DNA from: JANOYY01 sp043720395
GTDB taxonomy: Bacteria > Actinomycetota > Acidimicrobiia > Acidimicrobiales > JANYDT01
Direction: 5' to 3'
DNA: 64,000 nt
Assembly (NCBI GenBank): GCA_043720395.1
Contig: JAYSSR010000081.1
Location: forward strand, 1 to 64,000
The notes under the pieces were generated by a model that saw only the letters and a program-made list of their open reading frames with translations, was not told the origin of the DNA and ran no database searches. Below, in pieces: positions 43,160 through 50,908 of the stretch. The translations under genes and the position numbers were made by a program. Positions within the stretch are counted from its first letter, which is position 1, and every line of letters begins with the position of its first letter.

Positions 43160-43890
43160 GCCGTCGCCTCGATCGCGAGTCGACGGATCGCAGTGCCTGC
43201 GTGGATCAGAACAAGATCGTAGGTGCACAGAGGGTCGACGAGGCTGACGTCGACATCGACACGCCCACATTCCGTGCGGACACGAGCCATGTCGGCGGCG
43301 AGCAATTGCTCGACCTCACCGATCACCGCCTCGTCCGAACACACCGCGCAGGAGCGCTCCGCCTCCGAACTTCCATCGGGTGACACATGCCGAACCGTGC
43401 CGCTCTGTGCACAGAGAAAGGTAAGTTCCCATAGCAAATGGTAGGCGCGCGTAAGACTTCGCTCCGCGAAAGGGCCGTCACCCAAACGCACAAACATCGT
43501 CCTCGGGTCGAGGCCGGCGACCGGCAAAGCCGTGGACCATCCGACGTGAAGATGCGACGCTCCCCACGCCAGCGTTCGCACCGAAAGCTCGGAAACGAAC
43601 CGGCTCTCGGCGTCTCCAAGCGAGATCACCACGTCCCCGGCTCGGCAATGGCCCCTCAAGTCGCCTAGAGGTGTCGATCCGCCGACAGCGGTCGCTGGCA
43701 CGGCACGAGCACCGACCGAGGCCGGGTGCACGAACTCCACCGCGACGTGACGCCCGTGATCCTCAAGTCCCGGTGCCACAACCCAGAGGCGACCGCCTCT
43801 CGCGACCCTACGGGCGATGGACTCGGCGGCCCGGGCAAGTGCGTGCGTCGCGTCCAGGGGAGAGTCGACCGGAACCGACACGGTGGTCAC
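43156..43890 (-). CDS. SIS-like/HypC-like fusion protein
   Basis: A 244-residue protein. Residues about 10-130 have a SIS-like look (RGGRLWVVAPGLEDHGRHVA, GDVVISLGDAESRFVSEL). The last 65 residues align with HypC: a Cys followed by AVIGEV, a DVDVSLV strand and VLIHAGTAIRRL. HypC needs a Cys freed at its own N-terminus; here that Cys is internal, after CAVC, so it may not bind Fe in the usual way. It lies four bases after hypC. Role unknown; a scaffold for HypD is conceivable. Confidence 0.65.
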   Translation of the reverse strand: MTTVSVPVDSPLDATHALARAAESIARRVARGGRLWVVAPGLEDHGRHVAVEFVHPASVGARAVPATAVGGSTPLGDLRGHCRAGDVVISLGDAESRFVSELSVRTLAWGASHLHVGWSTALPVAGLDPRTMFVRLGDGPFAERSLTRAYHLLWELTFLCAQSGTVRHVSPDGSSEAERSCAVCSDEAVIGEVEQLLAADMARVRTECGRVDVDVSLVDPLCTYDLVLIHAGTAIRRLAIEATA

Positions 43891-43893
43891 GCC

Positions 43894-44172
43894 TCAGTCC
43901 GGCAGCGGACTGGCGAACGCGGCGAAGTCCTCGTTGTCGCCGCCGAGCAGCGCGAGCAGTTCCAGCGTCCGCCGCGCCTCGTCCTCGTCGAGAATGCTCA
44001 TCGCGAATCCGACGTGAAGGAGCACCCAGTCACCGATCTCCAATCCCTTCCCGTCGTCATCGACGACAAGTGACGCATCGATGCTGCGGCGGACGCCATT
44101 GGATTCGACATGGACCTGGCGCGTTTTCGGGTCCACCGTGCCAATCACCTTGGCCGGGACTCCTACACACAT
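43894..44172 (-). CDS. hypC: Hydrogenase chaperone HypC
   Basis: HypC, 92 residues, carries the Fe(CN)2CO unit between HypD and the large subunit. It begins MCVGVPAKVIG with the essential Cys2, followed by VRRSIDASLV and VLLHVGFAMSILDEDEA, all diagnostic. ATG at 44172, overlapping the CooC-like gene by ten bases. Confidence 0.95.
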   Translation of the reverse strand: MCVGVPAKVIGTVDPKTRQVHVESNGVRRSIDASLVVDDDGKGLEIGDWVLLHVGFAMSILDEDEARRTLELLALLGGDNEDFAAFASPLPD

Positions 44173-44942
44173 GTTCTGACCGCCTCCAGATCAGTAAGTG
44201 CGCGTATGATCCCGCCAACGGCTTCAACCACCAGGCCATCGGGTGCGATGTCGATGACGGAACGGCGATCGCGGTCGGCGGTCGTCACGTCGTCGGACCA
44301 TGGGATGCGGCCCCAGAGCGGCAACCCGATTCCGTCGACGAACTCGGCAACAGCATCAGCGTCACCGTCGTTTCGCAATTTGTTCGCGATCGCGCCAACT
44401 GTCACGCCGGGCAACTCCGACGCCAGACGCGCTTGCAGCCTGACCGCTTCAAGCGAACGGAAGTACGGCTCGGCAACGAGAATCAACACGTCGGCATGGC
44501 GAGCGGTTCCGCGACTGAGATGTTCGGGTGACGCCTCCAAATCCATGATCGTCCAGGTGTCGCGGCGCTGTCCGAGATCGGCGAGCAGGGCAGCACCCGC
44601 TGCGTGAGCCGAACACAGACACCCCTCCTGCGCGTGATCCGGCATGCCCATCCGAACGAGCCGCACGCCGTCGGGACCGAGCGACGCGTGGGCCGCAAGC
44701 ACGTCGTCGAGGGGCACTCGCAGCGCGGCACCGCCGTCGAGGCGCCGCGACACGATCGACGTCGGAAGAATCGGAACGGCCGCCACCGTTGCCAGGTCGA
44801 AGCCGAGCGCCGATGCCAAGTTCGGGTTGGTGTCCGCGTCTATGGCAACGACGTTGCGGCCGGAGCGAGCGAGCAGTCGAGCTGCGGTCGCGGAGAACGT
44901 CGTCTTGCCCGCACCGCCTTTGCCGGCAATTGCGATCCTCAT
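44163..44942 (-). CDS. CooC-like nickel/CODH-type accessory ATPase
   Basis: A 259-residue MinD/CooC-family ATPase. The deviant P-loop is AGKGGAGKTTF (residues 6-16), and the second motif is AIDADTNPNLASALG. A CxC motif (C108-L-C110), like that of CooC where it binds Ni at the dimer interface, is present. CooC inserts Ni into carbon monoxide dehydrogenase, but no CODH gene is seen here. Lying between PadR and hypC, it is a candidate nickel-handling GTPase/ATPase substitute for HypB. ATG at 44942 overlaps the PadR stop (ATGA). Confidence 0.85.
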   Translation of the reverse strand: MRIAIAGKGGAGKTTFSATAARLLARSGRNVVAIDADTNPNLASALGFDLATVAAVPILPTSIVSRRLDGGAALRVPLDDVLAAHASLGPDGVRLVRMGMPDHAQEGCLCSAHAAGAALLADLGQRRDTWTIMDLEASPEHLSRGTARHADVLILVAEPYFRSLEAVRLQARLASELPGVTVGAIANKLRNDGDADAVAEFVDGIGLPLWGRIPWSDDVTTADRDRRSVIDIAPDGLVVEAVGGIIRALTDLEAVRTCV

Positions 44943-45325
44943 CGAAGGAGCAACTCACTTGGTGCCAGCACCGACGCGACCATGTCGTCGATGTGATTCC
45001 GGGCGACCCGAAGCCCTTGCAAATAGCCCTCAGCGGCGACGAGTCCGGCATCCGTGAGTTCGTACACGCGGCGTGGCGGTCCCAACTCGGACGCTTCCCA
45101 CTCCGAAATCACGAGGGCCTCGCGGTCCATGCCCCGCAGCGTCCGATAGATGCCACCGAGATCGACCGACAGGAGCCCGAAGGCGTGAACCTGAACGAGC
45201 AGTTCGTAGCCGTGCGACGGTCCGGGGACGAGCGCGAGATGAAGCGCTGGTCGCAGGAACGATCGCGGCAACGAGCCGTCGAAGGAACTCTCAGAGATTG
45301 CTTCGGTGGGCCCTCGGTCAGCCAT
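44939..45325 (-). CDS. PadR family transcriptional regulator
   Basis: A 128-residue PadR-type winged-helix protein: LRPALHLALVPGPSHGYELL, LGGIYRTLRGMDREALVIS, GPPRRVYELTDAG and a C-terminal dimer helix. It is clearly related to the DNA-binding half of the receiver fusion at 34897. PadR proteins usually repress and bind ATGT/ACAT-type palindromes. The likely target is the divergent promoter at 46568-46698. ATG 45325 overlaps the upstream gene by eight bases. Confidence 0.88.
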   Translation of the reverse strand: MADRGPTEAISESSFDGSLPRSFLRPALHLALVPGPSHGYELLVQVHAFGLLSVDLGGIYRTLRGMDREALVISEWEASELGPPRRVYELTDAGLVAAEGYLQGLRVARNHIDDMVASVLAPSELLLR

Positions 45326-45761
45326 CACGGTTCGGTCCGTGTTCGTGGTGGTGGTCCGGCACGTGGTCGGGCGAGCGGCGAGCTGCTGCGCACGCATCGG
45401 CTTCATCGGCGGACTGATGGCACCAGCAATCGGCGTCGCATTCGCCGTGCGTGGGGCGCATCAGGTCGGCGAACGATGAGGCGAACTCGGCCGCGCCCTC
45501 GGCCCGACCCTTGTCGGAGAGTGAGTAGAACGGGCCGTCGGCGACGAGGTAGTCCTCCACGACGAGCCGGTCGAGATACGTGACGCCGACATCAGCGTCG
45601 ACACCCAGGAATCGCTCAAGCAGGCCAGCGTCGACGATGTCACCAAACCCTTCGCCGCGCAGCCAGTACATGACCTGGAGGATCTCACTACGCCAGTAGA
45701 GCGCCGCGAGAGCAGGAGTCTTCGGGGCCGCGACAGCGTCTCGTGGCGAGTCGAGGCTCAT
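45318..45761 (-). CDS. Winged-helix protein with Cys/His-rich tail
   Basis: A 147-residue protein. Residues about 15-90 look like a winged helix (LAALYWRSEILQVMYWLRGE, LDRLVVEDYLVADG, YSLSDKGRAEG). The last 50 residues are metal-ligand rich: HGECDADCWCHQS, then DACAAARRSPDHVPDHHHEHG. Such a tail could bind Ni or Fe. Candidates are a metal-responsive regulator or a nickel chaperone replacing HypA; neither is proven. ATG 45761 overlaps the upstream stop (ATGA). Confidence 0.7.
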   Translation of the reverse strand: MSLDSPRDAVAAPKTPALAALYWRSEILQVMYWLRGEGFGDIVDAGLLERFLGVDADVGVTYLDRLVVEDYLVADGPFYSLSDKGRAEGAAEFASSFADLMRPTHGECDADCWCHQSADEADACAAARRSPDHVPDHHHEHGPNRDG

Positions 45762-46018
45762 GACTTGCTGAGCTGCTCGGCCTTCGTCGCGATGCCGTCG
45801 AGCGCGCCCGCAATCGTGCGGAGCTGGCCGTTGACCTTCAGGACCGATGGACCGATCGACGCGCACTGTGTCTCGATCGCACGTACGCCGAAGGTGACCT
45901 TGGCCAGGTTGGCCGACGTTGCCCGAAGGGACTCTGCGATGCGTCGTAGGTAGAACGCAAGGGCGGCCACGACAAGGACGATCTCCGCCACGCTCACGGT
46001 GATCAGCAGCGTACGCAT
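45758..46018 (-). CDS. Small single-helix membrane protein C
   Basis: An 86-residue protein with an N-terminal membrane helix (LLITVSVAEIVLVVAALAFYL), then a predicted helical coiled-coil-like region (RIAESLRATSANLAKVTFGV, LKVNGQLRTIAGALDGIATK). Probable membrane-anchored accessory in the hydrogenase locus. ATG at 46018 overlaps the preceding stop by one base. Confidence 0.75.
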   Translation of the reverse strand: MRTLLITVSVAEIVLVVAALAFYLRRIAESLRATSANLAKVTFGVRAIETQCASIGPSVLKVNGQLRTIAGALDGIATKAEQLSKS

Positions 46019-46317
46019 CAGCCCTGGCCTCCCGACGATCCTGCCCCAGGCGAACCTGCGCCGGCGAGCACCTTGGTGAGGAGCGCGTCGTGACGCAAAG
46101 CCTCCTCGGTCAGCCGATCGAGCCGCTCGGGTGTTTGCCCGAGCATCCAGGTGGTCGCAGTATTGCGGGCGACTTCCTTGCCCATGTTCCAGATCGCGAG
46201 CGATCCCGCTTCGACCGCCCTGACCTTCCGGTAGAAGGTTTCGAGGAGGACAACAGCGACCACGGCAACGACGAGACCGAGTGCAAGCGTGACCCACCAT
46301 GCGGCGTTGGTGCTCAT
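46018..46317 (-). CDS. Small single-helix membrane protein B
   Basis: A 99-residue protein with an N-terminal membrane helix (WWVTLALGLVVAVVAVVLLE) followed by an amphipathic helical stretch and a Gly/Ser/Ala-rich tail (AGSPGAGSSGGQG). ATG at 46317, one base after the previous gene. Function unknown; grouped with the two neighbouring small membrane proteins. Confidence 0.75.
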   Translation of the reverse strand: MSTNAAWWVTLALGLVVAVVAVVLLETFYRKVRAVEAGSLAIWNMGKEVARNTATTWMLGQTPERLDRLTEEALRHDALLTKVLAGAGSPGAGSSGGQG

Positions 46318-46318
46318 G

Positions 46319-46567
46319 TCAGCTTCCTTTCGATTCGAGATGGAGTCGGGCGGCGGTTGCCGCCGACGTGATCCGACGAGCGGTCTTGTTGGTGGCGTCC
46401 ACCGACCACAGCCCAGCGGTGTTGTCGCGACTCGCCTGAAGCGCCCCAAGGATATTTCCGGCTTTCACGCCCGCTCGCGTCGCGCCCCGGATCATGAGCA
46501 ACAACAAGGCAACGACGAGCGCCACGACGACGCCCCCGATGACCCAACCGACGATCCATCCACCCAT
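46319..46567 (-). CDS. Small single-helix membrane protein A
   Basis: An 82-residue protein with a membrane helix (GWVIGGVVVALVVALLLLMI) and a helical hydrophilic C-terminus. ATG at 46567 preceded by gaggaga at ideal spacing, so this is the first gene of the eleven-gene operon. It is divergent to the hydrogenase small-subunit gene, sharing the 130-base control region. Confidence 0.78.
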   Translation of the reverse strand: MGGWIVGWVIGGVVVALVVALLLLMIRGATRAGVKAGNILGALQASRDNTAGLWSVDATNKTARRITSAATAARLHLESKGS

Positions 46568-46652
46568 CGGAGTCTCCTCTGTTCGAGCTTGTGTTCTGTA
46601 CTTGCGATTGTGCCTTGCAACGGTGTTCGCGACGCCGATCGTGGCGTCCGTC

Positions 46653-46674
46653 ACACACTATGTGTACTCTACAC
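46653..46674. promoter_or_regulatory. Overlapping palindromes in the divergent hydrogenase promoter
   Basis: Two overlapping perfect palindromes, acaca-cta-tgtgt (46653-46665) and gtgta-ctc-tacac (46662-46674), lie between the divergent small-subunit and small-membrane-protein genes, 25 bases before the ATG at 46699. ATGT and ACAC/ACGT half-sites are reminiscent of PadR operators. This is the best candidate binding site for the PadR protein or the PadR-receiver fusion. Confidence 0.6.
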
Positions 46675-46698
46675 GTACCGTCCAGCGGAAGGCAGTCC

Positions 46699-47922
46699 AT
46701 GGCTCAGTACACCGTTGCCGATCCCAACTACGTGGTCGAGATTGCGCACAAGAAGCTCATCACCGACCCGCACGATCCCTTCGCGCCCATTGGCCTCCGC
46801 AGTCGTCTGCGCGAACCGAGGACCGGCGCGCTCGATGTCGGACCGCTCGACAAGGTGTACCTGCTCTGGATCGTCGGTGCCTCGTGCGACGGCTGCTCGG
46901 TCGCCGTCACCGGTGCGACCCATCCCCGTCTCGAAGACCTGATGAACGGGCTCATTCCAGGCCTTCCGAGGGTCGAACTCGTGCACTGCGTCGTGTCCGT
47001 GGAGTCCGGACCGGAGTGGGTGGAGAACCTCCGCATGGCCGCCGATGGCGAGCTGGACGCACCGTTCATCCTCTGCTGGGAGGGCTCGGTCATGGACGAG
47101 AACCTCTCTGGCAACGGCTACTTCATGGGTCTCGGCGAAGACCTCGCCACCGGACGCCAGATCACGAGCCTGGAGTGGCTCGACCGCCTCGCTCCCGGTG
47201 CGGCCGCGATCATCGCCGTCGGTACCTGCGCGACCTGGGGCGGCATCCCCGCTGCGGCAGGCAACGTGACCGGTGCCATGGGCGTGATGGATCACCTCGG
47301 GAAGGACTATCGGTCCGGGCTCGGGCTCCCCGTGATCAACGTGCCCGGTTGTTCGCCGGTCGGCGACAACGTCCTCGAGACTGCAGCGGCGGCGCTGTTG
47401 TTCCTCAACGGCATGGCACCACTGCCCGAGTTCGACGAACTCGGCCGCCCGGCGTGGCTGTTCACCGAAACGGTGCACCGCCACTGCCCTCGGGCCGGGT
47501 ACTACGAGGAGGGCGTCTTCGCCGCGGAGTATGGCGACAAGGAATGCCTTGTCGAGCTGGGGTGCTGGGGACCGGTCGTGCAGTGCAACATCTCGGAGCG
47601 CGGCGCGATCGACGGACACGGCGGCTGCATGAACATGGGCGGCATCTGTATCGGTTGCACCATGCCGGGCTTCCCCGACAAGTTCGCGCCGTTCTATGCG
47701 CCGCCGCCCGGATCGCTTGTGTCATCGACCACCTCGCGGGCGGTCGGCAGTTTCATCCGAAGGATGCGTGCGCTGTCGATGCGGGACAAGCTCGTCTCGG
47801 CGCGGTGGGAGCACGATCGTGACCTCCCGAGCGGTTGGGCGCGCTACCAGAGCCAGCCGCGAGGCGTCGAGAAGCTGGCGCATCGCATCTATGAGCGCGT
47901 CCAAGAATCCAACAAGGCCTGA
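46699..47922 (+). CDS. hhyS: [NiFe] hydrogenase small subunit, group 1h-like
   Basis: A 407-residue electron-transfer subunit of an actinobacterial-type uptake hydrogenase. Proximal cluster: C63-D-G-C66, C177 (GTC) and C218 (VPGC). Distal cluster: H260-x2-C263, C283-x5-C289. Medial region: C296, C310, C317 and C320. No Tat signal is present, as in group 1h, so the enzyme stays cytoplasmic or on the inner membrane face. Known group 1h enzymes scavenge H2 at low, even atmospheric, level during persistence. ATG 46699 is preceded by ggaagg. First of nine co-oriented genes. Confidence 0.95.
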   Translation: MAQYTVADPNYVVEIAHKKLITDPHDPFAPIGLRSRLREPRTGALDVGPLDKVYLLWIVGASCDGCSVAVTGATHPRLEDLMNGLIPGLPRVELVHCVVSVESGPEWVENLRMAADGELDAPFILCWEGSVMDENLSGNGYFMGLGEDLATGRQITSLEWLDRLAPGAAAIIAVGTCATWGGIPAAAGNVTGAMGVMDHLGKDYRSGLGLPVINVPGCSPVGDNVLETAAAALLFLNGMAPLPEFDELGRPAWLFTETVHRHCPRAGYYEEGVFAAEYGDKECLVELGCWGPVVQCNISERGAIDGHGGCMNMGGICIGCTMPGFPDKFAPFYAPPPGSLVSSTTSRAVGSFIRRMRALSMRDKLVSARWEHDRDLPSGWARYQSQPRGVEKLAHRIYERVQESNKA

Positions 47923-47943
47923 GAGCGGAGCGAACAACACCTC

Positions 47944-49860
47944 ATGTGCTTCAAGAACCTGCCCATCGAATTCGACAGCGCCGGAACAGCTCGACTGAAG
48001 GAAGGATGGAAGAATCCGTTCGCCTTCGAGCCCACGGAATCTCGGAGCTATTTGGAGAAGCTCGGGGTCGGTGCGGGCGGTGCGGGCGCTGCACACGCCG
48101 GTCACGATCACGCGAGCGGTGCACCGAAGCTTCGTGACTGGAGTATCGATCCAGTCACGCGTGTTGCAGGAGCACTCGCTATTCACACGGTGCTCGATCT
48201 GGAAAAGCGAGAGGCGGTCGAGGCACATTCGCTCGCCATGCTGTTTCGTGGCTACGAGATCATCCTCAAAGGCCGCGACCCACGTGACGCAATTGACATC
48301 TCCTCGCGTGCGTGTGGCGTCTGCGGCGGCGTCCACTCGACGGTGTCCTCCATGGCGATCGAGCAGGCGTTTGGCATCGTGCCGCCACCGCTCGGAATCA
48401 CGATCCGCAATCTCGGCGAAGTGGCCGAAATGTTCTACGACCACCCGCTGCACCTCGGCCTGCTCGCCGGTCCCGACTATTCGACGGCGATTGTGTCGGT
48501 CACGAATCCGGAGCTCATTCCAATCGCCGAGCGCACACCCGCGAAGCACGCAAGGGTCCACGGATTCGCCACGATCAAAGACATCATGGACGGCTTCAAT
48601 CCGCTTGAGGGCAAGATCTATCTCGAAGCGATCGAGCAGACCCGCATCGCCCGCGTGATGTGCACACTTATGTACGGCAAGTACCCGCACCCTTCGACGC
48701 TGGTACCTGGAGGTGTGTCGACCACCGTGTCAACGACCACGTTCAACGAGTACTACGCGAACTTGGGAAAGATCTTCGACTATGCCAAGCGACTCGCGGG
48801 CATTTGGGACGACATTCTCGACTTCTTCCTCGAAGTCAATCCCGCTTATGCGCTCGTGGGCGACCGTCCGAAAAACCTGATCCAGACAGGTATCTGGGAC
48901 GACCCGACCGTCTACGACGCAACGTTCAAGAACTGCGACGCCTGGGGCAATCGCCGGTACTCGGCACCGGGCATCCTCGTTGACGGCAAGCTCCTCACGA
49001 CCGACCTCACCCGTATCAACATGGGCATCGAGGAGTTCGTGACTCACTCGTTCTACGAGGACTGGGCCGCAAACGGCATGACACCAGGGCGTTTCCCGAA
49101 GGACCCCCTCGGCAACCCGCTTTCGCCGTATCACATGTGGAACAAAGAGACGATTCCACGCGCCGAGGGAAAGAACTTCAAAGAGAAGTACAGCTGGGAC
49201 ACCGCACCCAGGTGGGACAGGCTCTCGATGGAGAGCGGCGTCGTCGGCCGTATGTGGACCACTGCGCTGGCCGGGAACCTGCCCGATAATCCGTATATCT
49301 CCAGCACCGGCGACGGGCTTCGGATCGTCATGCCGCGCTACGAGATGCCAGAAATGGAGCTGAATTGGAAGATCCCCGAGCGGCTCAATGCGTTTGAACG
49401 CAATCGTGGGCGTGCCTATGGCGTGGCGTTCACCGCAGCCATCGGCATGATCTGCCTCCAGCAGGCGTTCGAGTACTGGCGCAAAGGTGAAACCGCAACG
49501 TCAACGTCGTTCAAGGTTCCGAAAGACGAACGGATGTCGGTCGGATTCTGGGAAGCCGGCCGCGGCTATCTCACCCACCACATGCATATCGACAAGGGCC
49601 GGATCGTCAACTACCAGATCAATACGCCGTCCACGTGGAATGCGTCGCCGCGAGATCCATTCGACAACCCCGGCCCGTACGAAGAGGCAATCGTCGGGAC
49701 GCCCATTCTCGAGAGTATGACCGGCGACGACATCAAGGGCATCGACATCCTCCGAGCGATCCGAAGCTTCGACCCCTGCATGCCGTGCACCACGCACATG
49801 GATACCGGTCACGGCATCATCACCCGCGAGGTCAACTCCTGCGGGTGCACGCTGGAGTGA
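47944..49860 (+). CDS. hhyL: [NiFe] hydrogenase large subunit, group 1h-like
   Basis: A 638-residue catalytic subunit. L1 motif SRACGVCGGVH gives C124 and C127; L2 motif DPCMPCTTH gives C612 and C615. A 20-residue C-terminal tail after H618 has the same length as in the first large subunit and shares spaced residues including a terminal CxCTL, consistent with proteolytic maturation. Near residues 50-60 a short His-rich insert (HAGHDHASG) is absent from the first enzyme. ATG at 47944, 21 bases after the small-subunit stop; its stop overlaps the next gene's GTG. Confidence 0.95.
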   Translation: MCFKNLPIEFDSAGTARLKEGWKNPFAFEPTESRSYLEKLGVGAGGAGAAHAGHDHASGAPKLRDWSIDPVTRVAGALAIHTVLDLEKREAVEAHSLAMLFRGYEIILKGRDPRDAIDISSRACGVCGGVHSTVSSMAIEQAFGIVPPPLGITIRNLGEVAEMFYDHPLHLGLLAGPDYSTAIVSVTNPELIPIAERTPAKHARVHGFATIKDIMDGFNPLEGKIYLEAIEQTRIARVMCTLMYGKYPHPSTLVPGGVSTTVSTTTFNEYYANLGKIFDYAKRLAGIWDDILDFFLEVNPAYALVGDRPKNLIQTGIWDDPTVYDATFKNCDAWGNRRYSAPGILVDGKLLTTDLTRINMGIEEFVTHSFYEDWAANGMTPGRFPKDPLGNPLSPYHMWNKETIPRAEGKNFKEKYSWDTAPRWDRLSMESGVVGRMWTTALAGNLPDNPYISSTGDGLRIVMPRYEMPEMELNWKIPERLNAFERNRGRAYGVAFTAAIGMICLQQAFEYWRKGETATSTSFKVPKDERMSVGFWEAGRGYLTHHMHIDKGRIVNYQINTPSTWNASPRDPFDNPGPYEEAIVGTPILESMTGDDIKGIDILRAIRSFDPCMPCTTHMDTGHGIITREVNSCGCTLE

Positions 49861-50330
49861 TTCTCGTCGGAGGGATCGGGCTGCCGTGGCTCCGCGATCT
49901 TGACTACGGAACCCAATGGATCAACCGTGTTCAGGGTGAGGTCTGGCCCGATGGAGTCGTGCTCGAAGACCTGTCCTACGGTGCACACCGAGTGATGCAC
50001 CGACTTCAGGAACTCGACATGTCCCGCCTGATCCTCGTGGGCTGCATGCCTCGCGACGTCGACCCACCCGGGACGATCCGGCACTATCCGCTCGACCTGA
50101 CCCCGCCGCCGCTGGGCGAGGTTCACGATCGCCTCACCGAAGCAGTCATGGGCATCATCGACCTCGATCACACGCTGGCCGTGTGTCGACACTGGCGTGC
50201 GTTCCCCGACGACACCGTGGTCGTGGAGGTCGAACCGGAGGACCGGGCGTTCGGCCTCGGGTTCTCCGACGTTGTGGAGGCGACCGTCGGTGCTGTGCTG
50301 ACCATCGTTCGGGCGGAGGTGTCTCGGTGA
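49857..50330 (+). CDS. Degenerate M52 hydrogenase-maturation-protease-like protein
   Basis: A 157-residue protein with the fold signature of M52 peptidases: ILVGGIGLPWLRDLDYGTQWI, where true proteases have GNxLxxDDGFG. The second acid position (DAV in the protease at 51399) is GCM here, and the first catalytic position is also altered. It thus looks inactive, perhaps a nickel-sensing or chaperone role. GTG at 49857 overlaps the large-subunit stop (GTGA). Seven residues downstream an in-frame context fits well. Confidence 0.7.
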   Translation: MILVGGIGLPWLRDLDYGTQWINRVQGEVWPDGVVLEDLSYGAHRVMHRLQELDMSRLILVGCMPRDVDPPGTIRHYPLDLTPPPLGEVHDRLTEAVMGIIDLDHTLAVCRHWRAFPDDTVVVEVEPEDRAFGLGFSDVVEATVGAVLTIVRAEVSR

Positions 50331-50908
50331 GTAGTGGGATCGGCTTGCCGGCGAAGCGGCTTCCCTACGACGAGATTCCCCGACGGATCGAAGAACTCGC
50401 TCGGCGGCTCGAACAACATTCCGACCCCGAGATCGCTGCGACCGCGAACGAGCTGCTCGACTGGATCGACGCATTTCACGTGCAAGGTCTCGGCACTCTC
50501 GTGGAGATGATCCGCGAGTGGCGTGGCGAGATCTTCCTCGACAACGCCGCGTCGCATCCGGTTGCCGGACTCCTACTGGCGGCGTACGGACTCGGCACAC
50601 AGACCGATGAGGGGTCTGCCGAGCGGGCCGTGCAGGCCGCGCTTGCCGAGGTGCATCCGTATCTCGCGAGTCACGGCGGCGACATGGAGGCCATATCGGT
50701 TCGTGATGGCGTGGTACTACTCAAGTTGCACGGCTCGTGTGACGGCTGTACGGGTGCCGCTGTGACTCTGGCCGAGCGGGTCGAGGTGGCGATGCGGACG
50801 CACTGGACCGACTTCCGCCGGGTCGAGACCGAGGACGCCACCGCGGCACCGCATCCTCCGCCGAGTTCGATCGGTGCCGTGTCGGTGACGATCGGGCGGA
50901 AGAAGTGA
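50327..50908 (+). CDS. NifU-domain Fe-S protein
   Basis: A 193-residue protein. Residues about 1-95 are helical (RIEELARRLEQHSDPEIAAT). Residues about 100-170 form a NifU-C-terminal domain: VHPYLASHGGDMEAISVRDG and LHGSCDGCTGAAVTL with the two cluster Cys (C138, C141). It may load or pass [4Fe-4S] clusters to the hydrogenase, or move electrons. Mycobacterial hydrogenase loci encode Fe-S proteins HucE/HhyE with an electron-transfer role; equivalence is not proven. GTG 50327 overlaps the preceding stop. Confidence 0.85.
   Translation: MSSGIGLPAKRLPYDEIPRRIEELARRLEQHSDPEIAATANELLDWIDAFHVQGLGTLVEMIREWRGEIFLDNAASHPVAGLLLAAYGLGTQTDEGSAERAVQAALAEVHPYLASHGGDMEAISVRDGVVLLKLHGSCDGCTGAAVTLAERVEVAMRTHWTDFRRVETEDATAAPHPPPSSIGAVSVTIGRKK

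Noticed and set aside
44163..44942. HypB assignment for the P-loop protein
   Set aside because: It lacks the HypB GTPase motifs and has the KGGAGKTT deviant P-loop and CxC typical of CooC/MinD.
46494..47822. Long plus-strand frame overlapping the small-subunit gene
   Set aside because: Arg-rich sequence without domains; a shadow of the small-subunit gene in another frame.
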